A stretch of 64,000 nucleotides of DNA from Rhizomicrobium electricum (GTDB lineage Bacteria; Pseudomonadota; Alphaproteobacteria; Micropepsales; Micropepsaceae), in NCBI RefSeq assembly GCF_011762045.1, contig NZ_JAASQS010000005.1, forward strand, positions 186,001 through 250,000, written 5' to 3'. Made by a program: the position numbers and the translations under genes. Below the pieces are notes generated by a model that was not told the origin of the DNA, made no database searches, and saw nothing but the letters and a program-made list of their open reading frames with translations. This document shows, in pieces, positions 29,636-40,077 of the stretch (its first letter is position 1; every line of letters starts with the position of its first letter).

Positions 29636-30268
29636 TTACTGCTGGGCGGCCTGCTGACGGGCAGCAGCCTGCTGCAGCGCCGGCGGCAACGGAGCCAGAT
29701 CGACCTTGACCGTCGGCATCTTCATGTCGAGGCGCTGCACCACAACGGCGGTGACATCAATCGCGTTCGGAGCCAGAAGCACCGAAGCCCTGTCCAGAAG
29801 CACCGTCGCCTTACGCTCCTGCATCACGCCTTGCAGGATCGGGCCAAGCGCCTCTTCCACCTGCTGGTTGGCTTTCAGCATGCCGCCTTGGATCAGGCCG
29901 CCGCGTTCCTGCACCTTCTTCTCGAAGGCCATGGCGCGCGCCTTCCAGGCGTTTTCCTTCTGCGCCTTCACCGCCGGGGCCAAGATCGCGTTCTGGGCAT
30001 CCATCTGGGCCTTATCCCGCTTCAAGGATTCGGCTTCGGCGTTGAGCTGGGTCTGGGCCTGCTTCTTGAGGCCATCGACCTGCTGCTGAATGGACTGGCC
30101 GACCTTCGACATCGCAACGGTGCGGCGAAGATCGATGATGAGAATGCGGGCGGCAGGAGCCGCGCCGGTTCCGGGAGCGGCGGCGAGCGCCGACGGAACG
30201 GTCGCAGTCGCCGCGATGACCATCGCTGCGGCCGCCAAGCTGCGGGTGATGAGGGTTTTCTTGGACAT
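29636..30268 (-). CDS. skp: Periplasmic chaperone, OmpH/Skp family
   Basis: 210 residues from the ATG at 30268, two bases after the bamA stop; an upstream extension in the same frame has no signal peptide. MSKKTLITRSLAAAAMVIAA leads a typical signal peptide ending near ALA. The mature protein has the OmpH pattern (ILIIDLRRTVAMSKVGQSIQ), a long charged coiled-coil arm (about 60-140) and a return strand (LDRASVLLAPNAIDVT). It holds unfolded outer membrane proteins for delivery to BamA. It ends in a Q/A-rich tail. Confidence 0.92.
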   Translation of the reverse strand: MSKKTLITRSLAAAAMVIAATATVPSALAAAPGTGAAPAARILIIDLRRTVAMSKVGQSIQQQVDGLKKQAQTQLNAEAESLKRDKAQMDAQNAILAPAVKAQKENAWKARAMAFEKKVQERGGLIQGGMLKANQQVEEALGPILQGVMQERKATVLLDRASVLLAPNAIDVTAVVVQRLDMKMPTVKVDLAPLPPALQQAAARQQAAQQ

Positions 30269-30270
30269 GA

Positions 30271-32661
30271 TCACATTCCTGTGCCGGCACTGAAGTGGAT
30301 GAATTCGGTCTTGTCGTATGCCGCCTTCACGACCGGGATACCGAGGTCGATCTGGACCGGACCGAAAGGCGATTTCCATTTGATGCTGACGCCCGCCGAT
30401 GCGCGGAACGCCAAGTTATCTTTCACGTTCGGATAGGCGGCGCCGCGGAACGGCGTATCGAGGTGGCCGAGTGTGCCGAAATCGGAGAACAGCGCGAACT
30501 GCATACCGTAATCCGCCGGCAGAATATCGGGCAGACGGGCCTGCGCCGAACCCTGGGCATAGAAATCGCCGCCCAGCGCGCCGTAGTCGCCCTGATAGCT
30601 CGTATCGCGCGGACCAATGCCGGCAAGCTTGAAGCCGCGGAAATTATCGCCGCCGCGGAAGAAGCGCTCTTCGATCGGCACCGTGTTGCCGCCGTAGCCC
30701 TGGATGAAGCCCGAGCCCAAGGTCAGCGAGCCGACCATGTCCCAGAACAACGGCCGATAGCCGGTCCAGCTGCCTTCGGTCTTGATGAACTTGAGGCCGC
30801 CGCCGAGACCGGCGAAATCCTGGCTGATCGAGAACATCGCACCGCGGGTCGGCTTAAGATAGTCGTCCAGCGTGTTGTAGCCGAAGGTGAAACCGACCAG
30901 CGACGTGTTGGTGGAGTTTCCGTACAACTCCAATTCCTGCAGCAACGACGCCGGCGCACCCGAATACGGCGTGACCTTGTTGACGCGGAAGGTGTAGCGG
31001 AGCTGAACGCTGCCGTATTCCGAGGTGGGGAAACCGAACCGCAAACCCGCGGCAGTCACGTCACCCTGATAGTTGGCCTGATTGTAGTTGGTGATCCACT
31101 TGTAGAGATCGATACCGGCGGCCAGCGGACGGTTGAGGAACCACGGCTCGGTGAAGCTCAACTGATATTGCTTGGAGATCGTCGACATCGCGACGGAGGT
31201 ACGCAGGAACTGGCCGCGGCCGAACAGATTGCGCTCGGTGTAGGAGAACTCGCCGACGAAGGACGATGTCGACGAATAGCCGGCACCCAGCGAGATTTCG
31301 CCGGTCGACATTTCCTCCACCGTCACCGCGACATCGGTCTTGTCGGGGCGCGAACCGGCCGAATTCTTGATCGTCACATCCTTGAAGAAGCCGAGGGCGC
31401 GAATACGGGTGCGCGAACGGTCGATCAAATCGCGATTGAAGGCATCGCCTTCCTGAAAGCGCAATTCGCGGCGGATGATGCGATCAAGCGTGCGGTTGTT
31501 GCCGAGGACGTTGATCTTGTCGATGTAGACGCGCGGCCCCTGCTCGATCCGCATGACGAGATCGATCTTGTGATTTTCGGGATCGCGGCGCAGACGGACG
31601 CCGACATCAGCCGAGGCATAGCCCTTGGATCCGACGGCGTTGACGATGACGTCCTTCAGCTTTTCGACGCGGGTTTCGTCGTAGAGATCGCCGTTACGGA
31701 CATCGACCAGCGGCTTCAGAGCCTGGGCCGGCAGTTCCTTGATCTTGGATTCGATCTCGACCTTGCCGAACTGGTACTTCTTGCCCTCGTCCACCGTGAA
31801 GGTGATGTAGAACGACGAATGATCCGGCGTCAGCTCGGCCACCGCCGATTTCACCGAGAAGTCGGCGTAACCGTGGCTGACGTAAAAGCGTCGAAGTTGT
31901 TCGCGGTCGAACAACAGACGGTCGGGATCGTAGTTGTCGTTCGACGCCAGGATGCGCCACCAGGCGCTTTCCTCGGTCGCGATCTGCTTTCTCAGGGTCG
32001 AGTCGTCATACGCCTTGTTGCCGGCGAAGATGATGCGCGACACGCCGGTGGTCGGACCTTCGTTGATCGAATAGATCAGGTCGACGCGGTTCTGCGGACG
32101 CTGGATGATCTGCGGATCGACCGAAGCGGCGAATTTGCCGTTGCGCCGATAGAGCTCGATGATGCGCTGGATGTCGGACTGAACTTTGGCGCGCGTGAAC
32201 ACCATGCGCGGCTTCATCTGCGATTCTTTTTCGAGGTCCTTGGTCGTGACCTTGGAATTGCCCTCGAAATCGACGCGATTGATGATCGGGTTCTCGACCA
32301 CATGGACGGTCATGATCGAACCGTCGAAATTGATCTTCACGTCCGAGAACAGGCCGGTCGCAAACAGCGACTTCAACGCCTTGTCGGAGGCGGATTCGGA
32401 ATACGCGTCGCCTTCGTGCAGCGTGATGTAGGTGAGGATGGTGGCCGCTTCGACGCGCTGGGCGCCGGTCACGACAATGCGCCGGACGATCGCCGGTGCC
32501 GATGTATCGACGCCCGGAGCAGCCTCGGGAGCACCACCCGGCGGCGGTGCAGCCGGTGGCTTGCGTTGCGCATCGGCAGCGCCGCTCATGACGACAGACG
32601 CCAAAACAAGCGTCGCGGGCGCCACGCGCTTCAATCGGGCGAACAGGTCCTTAGTGTCCAT
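30271..32661 (-). CDS. bamA: Outer membrane protein assembly factor BamA
   Basis: 796 residues from the ATG at 32661; the longer frame runs into rseP. A signal peptide (ASVVMSGAADAQ) and proline-rich linker precede five POTRA repeats (about 60-440) and a 16-strand Omp85 barrel, with the lid-loop hallmark FFRGGDNFRGFKLAGIGPRD near residue 670. BamA inserts beta-barrel proteins into the outer membrane. One oddity is that the C-terminus is FIHFSAGTGM, ending in Met and not the aromatic residue usual for barrel proteins. It lies between rseP and skp as in most proteobacteria. Confidence 0.96.
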   Translation of the reverse strand: MDTKDLFARLKRVAPATLVLASVVMSGAADAQRKPPAAPPPGGAPEAAPGVDTSAPAIVRRIVVTGAQRVEAATILTYITLHEGDAYSESASDKALKSLFATGLFSDVKINFDGSIMTVHVVENPIINRVDFEGNSKVTTKDLEKESQMKPRMVFTRAKVQSDIQRIIELYRRNGKFAASVDPQIIQRPQNRVDLIYSINEGPTTGVSRIIFAGNKAYDDSTLRKQIATEESAWWRILASNDNYDPDRLLFDREQLRRFYVSHGYADFSVKSAVAELTPDHSSFYITFTVDEGKKYQFGKVEIESKIKELPAQALKPLVDVRNGDLYDETRVEKLKDVIVNAVGSKGYASADVGVRLRRDPENHKIDLVMRIEQGPRVYIDKINVLGNNRTLDRIIRRELRFQEGDAFNRDLIDRSRTRIRALGFFKDVTIKNSAGSRPDKTDVAVTVEEMSTGEISLGAGYSSTSSFVGEFSYTERNLFGRGQFLRTSVAMSTISKQYQLSFTEPWFLNRPLAAGIDLYKWITNYNQANYQGDVTAAGLRFGFPTSEYGSVQLRYTFRVNKVTPYSGAPASLLQELELYGNSTNTSLVGFTFGYNTLDDYLKPTRGAMFSISQDFAGLGGGLKFIKTEGSWTGYRPLFWDMVGSLTLGSGFIQGYGGNTVPIEERFFRGGDNFRGFKLAGIGPRDTSYQGDYGALGGDFYAQGSAQARLPDILPADYGMQFALFSDFGTLGHLDTPFRGAAYPNVKDNLAFRASAGVSIKWKSPFGPVQIDLGIPVVKAAYDKTEFIHFSAGTGM

Positions 32662-32707
32662 ACACTCGTCTCTGACTCGTCTCAGATCAGGCAACACATG
32701 ACGGGGA

Positions 32708-33868
32708 TCATGAGTGCCCTCCCGAACTCCCAAGCAACCTGACAAGGTCGTTCCAGGTGGCAAAGATCATGAGACCAATTACCAACGCCAGCCCGAGCCT
32801 GAACCCCATGTCTTGGGTCCTTTCCGACAACGGACGGCCCAAAACACCCTCGCATGCATAGTACAGAAGATGGCCCCCGTCGAGGAGCGGAATAGGAAAA
32901 AGGTTGATCATCCCGATGCTTACAGAAATGAAAGCCACCAGATAGAAGAGATCGTAAAACCCGTGCGATGCGGCAGATTTGGCCATTTGGGCCATGCCGA
33001 TCACCCCACCCAACTGGCTCGGGTCGGCCCGATACGAGACGATGCGCCACAGATAGGTGAGCGACACGTCCACGATCGACCAGCATTGCGTGGCTGCAAT
33101 GATCGGCACCTTGGCCGGCGGCACCTTGAGCCAGATCATGGCATCCGGGTTATTTTCGTCCGGCACGACCCCGATCGCCCGGATTTTTACCTTGCCGCCG
33201 AAGAAGTCTTTGATTTCGGTCTCGCGCGGGGTGACCGGAACATTGAACGAATCATTGCCGCGCTTGACGGTCAGGATCTGGGTCTTGGCATTCGAACCGC
33301 GGATGGCATTGATCAGATCGGGGATGAACAGCTCGACCTTCTTGCCATCGACTGCGACAATCCTGTCGCCGGGCTTGATCCCGGCCTCGGCCGCCGCCGA
33401 TTTCACCTGCACCCCGCCGACGAAGGTCGAGGGCACCTTGGCGCCGACAAAGGCCAGCAGACCGCAGAAGACCACGAACGCCAGGACGAAATTGGCTAAC
33501 GGGCCGGCCGACACGACCAGCATGCGCTGCCACAAGGGCTTGAACGGAAACGCCCCCTTCTTCTCCTCCTCGCTCATCTGAGCGAGCCGCTCGCGGTCGG
33601 GGGTGGAGGCGGCGTTCTCGTCGCCCTTGAACTTCACGTAACCGCCAAGCGGCAGCCAGCAGACCTTCCAGCGCGTGCCCTTGCTGTCGTTCCAGCCATA
33701 GATCTCGCCGCCAAAGCCGATCGAGAAGGTATCGATCGCAACCCCGCAAGCGCGCGCCATCAGGAAGTGCCCCAGCTCGTGGAAGAACACCACGAGGGCG
33801 ATCACGAAGATGAATGCCGGCACACCCACCGGGGCGGCGGCAATCAGATCGCGGATCATCGTCAGCAT
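32708..33868 (-). CDS. rseP: RIP metalloprotease RseP (site-2 protease)
   Basis: 386 residues from the ATG at 33868, with AGGAGAA upstream. The zinc motif HELGH is in FFHELGHFLMARACG (near residue 31), a single PDZ domain lies at about 125-205 (AGIKPGDRIVAVDGKKVE), and the second active-site motif is NLFPIPLLDGGHLLYY near 335. Four membrane segments are apparent. It cleaves anti-sigma factors and signal-peptide remnants within the membrane. There is one PDZ domain where E. coli RseP has two, normal for alphaproteobacteria. It ends 46 bases before bamA. Confidence 0.95.
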   Translation of the reverse strand: MLTMIRDLIAAAPVGVPAFIFVIALVVFFHELGHFLMARACGVAIDTFSIGFGGEIYGWNDSKGTRWKVCWLPLGGYVKFKGDENAASTPDRERLAQMSEEEKKGAFPFKPLWQRMLVVSAGPLANFVLAFVVFCGLLAFVGAKVPSTFVGGVQVKSAAAEAGIKPGDRIVAVDGKKVELFIPDLINAIRGSNAKTQILTVKRGNDSFNVPVTPRETEIKDFFGGKVKIRAIGVVPDENNPDAMIWLKVPPAKVPIIAATQCWSIVDVSLTYLWRIVSYRADPSQLGGVIGMAQMAKSAASHGFYDLFYLVAFISVSIGMINLFPIPLLDGGHLLYYACEGVLGRPLSERTQDMGFRLGLALVIGLMIFATWNDLVRLLGSSGGHS

Positions 33869-33879
33869 CGGTTCTCCTG

Positions 33880-35115
33880 TCAGCCCTGCCTGCGCCCGCA
33901 GACCGCGCGAGCGATCTCGCGTGCCTGCCGATCGGTGTCCAGCACTTCGTCCACCGTCTCCGGCTCGGTACCGGCGCCGGGACATTCGTCGAGCGTGGCT
34001 TCCACCACCGCGGCGATATCCAGGAAACCGATCTTCTCGTGCAGGAAGCAGTCCACCGCGACCTCGTTGGCCGCGTTCAGGATCGTCGGCGACATGCAGC
34101 CCCGGTCAAGGCAGCCGAGCGCGATCTTCAAGCTGCGGAAGCGCTCGAGATCGGGCGCTTCGAAGGTCAGCGTGCCGGCAGCCGCCAGATCGAGCTTGCG
34201 CGAGGGCGACGAAATCCGCCGCGGCCAGGCCAGCGCATGCACGATCGGCGTGCGCATGTCCGGCGAGGACAGATGCGCCAGCGTGGTGCCGTCCTGATAG
34301 GTGACCAGAGCATGGACGATCGATTGCGGATGGATCACCGCACCGAGTTTCGAGGCCGGCATGGCGAACAGGAAATGCGCCTCGATCAGCTCCAGGCCCT
34401 TGTTCATCATGGTGGCGCTGTCGACCGAAATCTTGGCGCCCATCGACCAGTTGGGATGAGCCACGGCCTGGGCCGGCGTGGCGGCGCGCATCTGCTCCAG
34501 CGTCCAGGTGCGGAACGGCCCGCCCGACGCGGTCAGGGTCACCTTTTCGATCTCTTCCGGATCGGCGGCGCACAGGCACTGGAAGACGGCGTTGTGCTCC
34601 GAATCCACCGGCACGACCTTGGCCTTGGACTTCGCCAGCGCCTTCAGAAACACCGGCCCCGCCGCCACGATGCATTCCTTGTTGGCGAGCGCCACGGTGG
34701 CATCGCGCGCAATCGCCCTGAGCGCGGGTTCGAGCGCCGCCGCGCCCATGATCGCCACCATCACGACATCCGAGGGTCGTCCGGCGGCATCGATCACCGC
34801 TTTGCGGCCGGCACCGGTTTCGATGCCGGTACCGGCAAGACCGGCTTTCAGCGCTTCGTACTTGCTCTCGTCGTTGATGACGGCGAGCCGCGGGCGGATC
34901 GCCTTGGCCTGCTCGATCAGCTTGTCGACATTGCCGTTCGCGGTCAGCGCTTCGACCGGAAGCACCTCGGCGCCATAGACTTCGCGGGCATGCGTGATGA
35001 CGCTGAGCGTCGAAACGCCGATCGAGCCGGTCGATCCCAGAACCGTCACGCGGCGCTCCAGAACGGGCCCGAGGTCCGGCATTTGTTCACACCAACGCTG
35101 CGCAGCCGGCCTCAT
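33880..35115 (-). CDS. dxr: 1-deoxy-D-xylulose 5-phosphate reductoisomerase
   Basis: 411 residues. It performs the second step of the MEP isoprenoid pathway. NADPH-binding GSTGSIGVSTLSVI near residue 27, LANKECIVAAG, the metal and substrate motif PVDSEHNAVFQCL near 170, LTASGGPFR, and HPNWSMGAKISVDSATMMNKGLE. The start at 35115 overlaps the cdsA stop by four bases, which supports it. Position beside uppS and cdsA links isoprenoid supply to envelope synthesis. Confidence 0.96.
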   Translation of the reverse strand: MRPAAQRWCEQMPDLGPVLERRVTVLGSTGSIGVSTLSVITHAREVYGAEVLPVEALTANGNVDKLIEQAKAIRPRLAVINDESKYEALKAGLAGTGIETGAGRKAVIDAAGRPSDVVMVAIMGAAALEPALRAIARDATVALANKECIVAAGPVFLKALAKSKAKVVPVDSEHNAVFQCLCAADPEEIEKVTLTASGGPFRTWTLEQMRAATPAQAVAHPNWSMGAKISVDSATMMNKGLELIEAHFLFAMPASKLGAVIHPQSIVHALVTYQDGTTLAHLSSPDMRTPIVHALAWPRRISSPSRKLDLAAAGTLTFEAPDLERFRSLKIALGCLDRGCMSPTILNAANEVAVDCFLHEKIGFLDIAAVVEATLDECPGAGTEPETVDEVLDTDRQAREIARAVCGRRQG

Positions 35116-36008
35116 GAAAATACTCCAAACAGCGGATCAAACTTGAGCAACAGCACAAGCGCCGCCAAGGCCACCAATGTGGCTAGGGTTGAATCGATCC
35201 GGTCAAGCACGCCCCCATGCCCCGGAATCATCGAACCAGAGTCCTTAACGTGGAAACGCCGCTTGGCCCAGGACTCGAACAGGTCGCCAAGATGCGCGAT
35301 CACGGCCATGCTGCCGCCAAAGGCCGCGCCCACCGCCGCCAAATCCCAGTCCGCCCTTCCGTTGAGGACGATGGTCTTCAGAACGACGAGAAAAACCGCT
35401 TCGGCAATCGCCGCCGAAATCATGCCGCCGACGAACCCGGCCCAGGTCTTGTTGGGCGACAGCACCGGCGCCAGCTTGGGCCCGCCGATCAGGTTGCCGC
35501 AGACCAACGCGCCGGTATCGGTCGCCCAGACGATCAGGAAAAGACCGATCAGCACCCATTCGCCGTGCGGGGTGTAGTCGTGCAGCGCGATGATGGCGAG
35601 CGACGGCAGGCCGAGATAGAGAACGCCGCCCGCATGCCAGAGCGGCCGATTCCGGCGCAGCAGGCCCACCGTGTAGACGGCCACCGCGCCCGTCCCCAGG
35701 ATCATCAGCGGCAGCAGTTGATCGCGCGGCCACAAAATGAAAGCGCCAAGCGACAGCGAAACCATTGCCGCGGCGGTGACGTATTCGGCGGCGAACCGGC
35801 CCTTGCCGACCAGACGATGCCACTCGCGCCCGGCCAGCAGCGCGGCCACGGCAGCGACGATCTCCAGATACGGCTTGCCCTTGAAGATCGCGAAAACCAT
35901 CGCGGCGCCGAGGACGATGGCGAAGAACGGCCGCGTGATCCAGTCGCGCGAAAACTTCACCGCCTTCAAACCGGGCGCCATCGCGATGCTGTCGCCGTTC
36001 TTTCTCAC
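35112..36008 (-). CDS. cdsA: Phosphatidate cytidylyltransferase
   Basis: 298 residues from a GTG at 36008 that overlaps the uppS stop (GTGA), preferred over a longer antiphase start. About eight hydrophobic segments. The signature near the C-terminus, KRRFHVKDSGSMIPGHGGVLDRIDS, is split here as KDSGSMIPGHGGVLDRID and is diagnostic. It makes CDP-diacylglycerol from phosphatidic acid and CTP at the inner membrane, the precursor of all phospholipids. Confidence 0.95.
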   Translation of the reverse strand: MRKNGDSIAMAPGLKAVKFSRDWITRPFFAIVLGAAMVFAIFKGKPYLEIVAAVAALLAGREWHRLVGKGRFAAEYVTAAAMVSLSLGAFILWPRDQLLPLMILGTGAVAVYTVGLLRRNRPLWHAGGVLYLGLPSLAIIALHDYTPHGEWVLIGLFLIVWATDTGALVCGNLIGGPKLAPVLSPNKTWAGFVGGMISAAIAEAVFLVVLKTIVLNGRADWDLAAVGAAFGGSMAVIAHLGDLFESWAKRRFHVKDSGSMIPGHGGVLDRIDSTLATLVALAALVLLLKFDPLFGVFS

Positions 36009-36739
36009 GCTACCGCTTCCGGCAAGGCACCGAACCGGCGCTCGCGTTTCGTGAACTGCCGCAAGGCGTCCATGAACTCGGCGCGACCGAAATCGGGCCA
36101 AAGGGTATCGACAAACAAGAGTTCGGCGTAGGCCGACTGCCACAAGAGGAAATTCGAAAGCCGCCGCTCGCCGCTGGTGCGGATGACGAGATCGGGTTCC
36201 GGCAGGCCGGCGGTGAACATGCGCGACGACACCAGTTCCGGCGTGATCGTCTCGGGATCGAGACGGCCTTCCTTGGCCGCCTGTGCCAGCTCCCGCACCG
36301 CCGCGACGATTTCTTCCTGCCCGCCGTAATCGAAGGCGAAGATCAGGTTCATGCCCGTGTTGGCCGCCGTTTTGTTCTCCGCATCCTCGATCATCGCCCG
36401 GATATCCGGATCAACGCGCGTACGGTTGCCGATGATCCGGACGCGCGCGCCGAGTTCGCCGATCTCCCGCATGTCATTGCGGAAGTAGAGGCGGAAGAGG
36501 CCCATCAACGCTCCCACTTCCAGCGCCGGACGCTTCCAGTTCTCGGAGCTGAAGGCATAGAGCGTCAGCGCTTCCAGACCAACCTCGATCGCCTGGCGCA
36601 CGACCTCGCGCACCGCATTGACGCCGGCGACGTGGCCAGCCTGACGGGGCAGATGGCGCTTGCGCGCCCAACGGCCATTGCCGTCCATGATGATGGCGAC
36701 ATGCCGCGGGAGGGTTTCCTTATGCTGCTGAGCAGCCAT
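36005..36739 (-). CDS. uppS: Isoprenyl transferase (undecaprenyl diphosphate synthase)
   Basis: 244 residues from the ATG at 36739. A cis-prenyltransferase making the undecaprenyl carrier for peptidoglycan and O-antigen. N-terminal HVAIIMDGNGRWARKRHLPR with the catalytic aspartate, YAFSSENWKRP near residue 75, and the C-terminal DLVIRTSGERRLSNFLLWQ and LLFVDTLWPDF. It is translationally coupled to cdsA downstream; frr lies 55 bases upstream. Confidence 0.96.
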   Translation of the reverse strand: MAAQQHKETLPRHVAIIMDGNGRWARKRHLPRQAGHVAGVNAVREVVRQAIEVGLEALTLYAFSSENWKRPALEVGALMGLFRLYFRNDMREIGELGARVRIIGNRTRVDPDIRAMIEDAENKTAANTGMNLIFAFDYGGQEEIVAAVRELAQAAKEGRLDPETITPELVSSRMFTAGLPEPDLVIRTSGERRLSNFLLWQSAYAELLFVDTLWPDFGRAEFMDALRQFTKRERRFGALPEAVA

Positions 36740-36794
36740 GTCCTGATCCCTGCCCCGTCCCATGCTGATCCTGTCGGCGTGCGAGTGCAACGCC

Positions 36795-37355
36795 TCAGAC
36801 CTGCATGATTTCCTTTTCTTTCACCGCCAGCGCCTCATCGATTTCCTTGATGTGAGCGTCGGTGATCTTTTGCAGCTCGTCGCCGTGCTTATGGGCCTCG
36901 TCCTGGCCGATCTTGTGATCTTTTTCGAGCTTCTTCAGCAGTTCCATGCCGTCGCGGCGGATATTGCGCACCGCGACCCGGCCCTGCTCGGCGCTCTTGT
37001 GGGCATGCTTGACGAGTTCCTTGCGGCGCTCCTCGTTGAGCGGCGGAATCGGAATACGGAGCAACTGGCCGTCGACCTGCGGATTGAGACCCAGGCCCGA
37101 GTCCCGGATCGCCTTGTCGACGTGCTTAACCATGCTTTTGTCCCAGATCTGCACCGTCAACAGGCGCGGTTCCGGGGTCGAAATGGTGCCGAGCTGGCTG
37201 ATGCTCATGCGCTGGCCATAGGCCTCAACGTTCACCGTATCGAGCAAATGCGGCGACGCACGGCCCGTCCTGAGGCCCGAAAAATCCTGTTTCGCCGCCG
37301 CCACGGTCGCCACCATGCGGCGTTCCATTTCCTGTTTTGTATAGGTCTCGGCCAT
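36795..37355 (-). CDS. frr: Ribosome recycling factor
   Basis: 186 residues, the standard length. It splits post-termination ribosomes together with EF-G. The three-helix domain is recognisable from [30 protein letters not shown] (in parts), [17 protein letters not shown], and the C-terminal [21 protein letters not shown]. It follows pyrH by nine bases in the conserved rpsB-tsf-pyrH-frr order. Confidence 0.97.
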   Translation of the reverse strand: MAETYTKQEMERRMVATVAAAKQDFSGLRTGRASPHLLDTVNVEAYGQRMSISQLGTISTPEPRLLTVQIWDKSMVKHVDKAIRDSGLGLNPQVDGQLLRIPIPPLNEERRKELVKHAHKSAEQGRVAVRNIRRDGMELLKKLEKDHKIGQDEAHKHGDELQKITDAHIKEIDEALAVKEKEIMQV

Positions 37356-37364
37356 GTGCGCCTC

Positions 37365-38087
<723 letters not shown>

Positions 38088-38101
38088 GACTCTCGGTTCC
38101 C

Positions 38102-39022
38102 TTAATTGCCGGCCATCTTGGCGACTTCGTCGGCGAAGTCGTCCGAACGCTTCTCGATGCCCTCGCCCACCTGGAAGCGGAGGAACGCGGCGATCGAAAC
38201 CGGCGCGCCGAACTCCTTGCCGGCGGCTTCGAGCACGGCCGAGATCTTCGACTTCTGATCGACGACGAAGACCTGATCGAGCAGGCAGACTTCCTCGTAG
38301 TACTTGCGCATCGCGCCTTCGAGCATCTTCTCGACGATGTTCGCCGGCTTGCCGACGGCCTTCTTGGCCATGATTTCGGCCTGTACCGACTTCTCGTGCG
38401 CCACGACTTCGGCCGGGATGGAAGCCTCGTCGAGCGCGATCGGCGACGCCGCCGCCACATGCATGGCGATCTGCTTGCCGAGAGCCGCGAGCTTTTCCTT
38501 GTCGGCCGTCGACTTCAGCGCGACCAGCACGCCGATCTTACCGAGTTCCGGCGACACGGCGTTGTGGACGTAGGACGCCACCACGTCGGCCTCGACCGAG
38601 GCAACGCGACGGACGGCCATGTTCTCGCCGATCTTGGCGATGAGCGCGGTCAGGGTGTCCTTGACCGAGGCATCGCCGAGCTTGGCGTCGAGCAGGGTTT
38701 CGAGGCTCTGGCCGTTGGTCAGCGCCAGCTTGGCCACGTTGGTCACGAACGCCTTGAACTCGTCGTTGCGAGCGACGAAGTCGGTTTCGGCGTTGACTTC
38801 CACGGCCACGCCCTTGCCGCCTTCGACGGCGAGGCCGATCAGGCCTTCCGCCGCCGTGCGGGTGGCCTTCTTCGCGGCCTTAAGGGCGCCGTTCTTGCGC
38901 AGCCAGTCTTCGGCCGCGGCGAGATCGCCGCTCGTAGCCGTGAGTGCCTTCTTGCACTCCATCATGCCCGCGCCGGTCTGATCGCGCAGGGACTTCACCA
39001 GGGATGCGGTGATTTCCGCCAT
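38102..39022 (-). CDS. tsf: Elongation factor Ts
   Basis: 306 residues. It is the nucleotide exchange factor for EF-Tu. N-terminal UBA-like domain and the signature [20 protein letters not shown]; then [18 protein letters not shown], the EF-Tu contact region, and the C-terminal dimerisation domain with LLDQVFVVD. It follows rpsB by 18 bases. Confidence 0.97.
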   Translation of the reverse strand: MAEITASLVKSLRDQTGAGMMECKKALTATSGDLAAAEDWLRKNGALKAAKKATRTAAEGLIGLAVEGGKGVAVEVNAETDFVARNDEFKAFVTNVAKLALTNGQSLETLLDAKLGDASVKDTLTALIAKIGENMAVRRVASVEADVVASYVHNAVSPELGKIGVLVALKSTADKEKLAALGKQIAMHVAAASPIALDEASIPAEVVAHEKSVQAEIMAKKAVGKPANIVEKMLEGAMRKYYEEVCLLDQVFVVDQKSKISAVLEAAGKEFGAPVSIAAFLRFQVGEGIEKRSDDFADEVAKMAGN

Positions 39023-39040
39023 TGTTTCTCTCCGTGAAAA

Positions 39041-39832
39041 TTACTCGGCCGGAGCCGCGGTCTCGCCTTCGGTCGCCACCGGCGCCGGAGCCGCTTCGGG
39101 CAGTTCCTCGGCCGCGCCGACGTCGACGCCGGACGCGATCTGGCTCTCCGACAGACCGTCGATCACCGCGCGAGCGACCAGATCGCAGTACAGCGCAATC
39201 GCGCGGGCCGCGTCGTCGTTGCCCGGAATCGGATAGGCAATGCCGTCCGGATCGCAGTTGGAGTCGAGGATCGCCGTCACCGGAATGCCGAGCTTGCGGG
39301 CTTCCTGGATGGCGATGCTTTCCTTGTTGGTGTCGACCACGAACAGCATGTTCGGCAGGCCGCCCATCTCCTTGATACCGCCGAGGGAGCGCTCGAGCTT
39401 GTCGCGCTCGCGCAGCATGCCCAGCAGTTCCTTCTTGGTGCGACCCGAACCCTGGCCGCCTTCCAGCGTCTCTTCGATCATGCGCAGGCGCTTGATCGAG
39501 TTCGAAATGGTCTGCCAGTTGGTCAGCGTGCCGCCGAGCCAACGGTGATTGACGTAGTACTGGGCGCAACGCTTGGCCGCGGCCGCGATCGGCTCAGCCG
39601 CCTGGCGCTTGGTGCCGACGAACAGAATACGGCCACCCGCCGCCGCAACATCGCGAAGCGCCTTGAGCGCCTGATGCAGGAGCGGAACGGTCTGGGTCAG
39701 GTCGATGATGTGAATGTCGTTGCGCGAACCATAGAGGAACGGCGCCATCTTCGGATTCCAGCGTTGCTGACGATGACCGAAGTGAGCGCCCGACTCCAGG
39801 AGTTGGCGCATGGTGAAATCTGGCAGTGCCAT
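39041..39832 (-). CDS. rpsB: Small subunit ribosomal protein uS2
   Basis: 263 residues. The N-terminus [20 protein letters not shown] and the motifs [47 protein letters not shown] and [25 protein letters not shown] (in parts) identify it. It carries an Ala/Glu-rich C-terminal extension of about 30 residues. A Shine-Dalgarno AAAGGAGA precedes the ATG, and a GC-rich hairpin lies in its untranslated leader. Confidence 0.97.
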   Translation of the reverse strand: MALPDFTMRQLLESGAHFGHRQQRWNPKMAPFLYGSRNDIHIIDLTQTVPLLHQALKALRDVAAAGGRILFVGTKRQAAEPIAAAAKRCAQYYVNHRWLGGTLTNWQTISNSIKRLRMIEETLEGGQGSGRTKKELLGMLRERDKLERSLGGIKEMGGLPNMLFVVDTNKESIAIQEARKLGIPVTAILDSNCDPDGIAYPIPGNDDAARAIALYCDLVARAVIDGLSESQIASGVDVGAAEELPEAAPAPVATEGETAAPAE

Positions 39833-39868
39833 GGAAAAAGTCTCCTTTTCCGGTTGGACCTAACGCGA

Positions 39869-39913
39869 GGAGTTACCCCTTGTGGGGGCACCGGACGGGG
39901 ACGAGGGAACTCC
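39869..39913 (-). promoter_or_regulatory. Hairpin in the rpsB 5' leader
   Basis: On the minus strand GGAGTT (39913-39908) pairs with AACTCC (39874-39869), enclosing further G/C-rich pairing between CCCT and AGGGG, about 37 bases before the rpsB start. The place suits autogenous control by uS2, which is known for rpsB leaders in other proteobacteria, but no family match can be shown here. The remaining 39914-40077 region has no gene. Confidence 0.35.
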
Positions 39914-40077
39914 CCCCGAAACCCAACCTCGCGCGCGGAATGGCGCGGGTTATAGGGGGTGAATCGGGCCGGGGCAAGGGGTGAGGGCCGTCAATTTCGA
40001 GCCAGAATGATGGAAAAACAGGTACTTACGTCTCCGGCGACCAGCGAACGCAGGAAAATTGCCGCGGCGCGAAGGGT

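Noticed and set aside
30295..32742. 815-codon open frame antisense to bamA
   Set aside because: Typical GC-rich shadow. It lacks recognisable domains, and the bamA reading has signal peptide, POTRA and barrel motifs.
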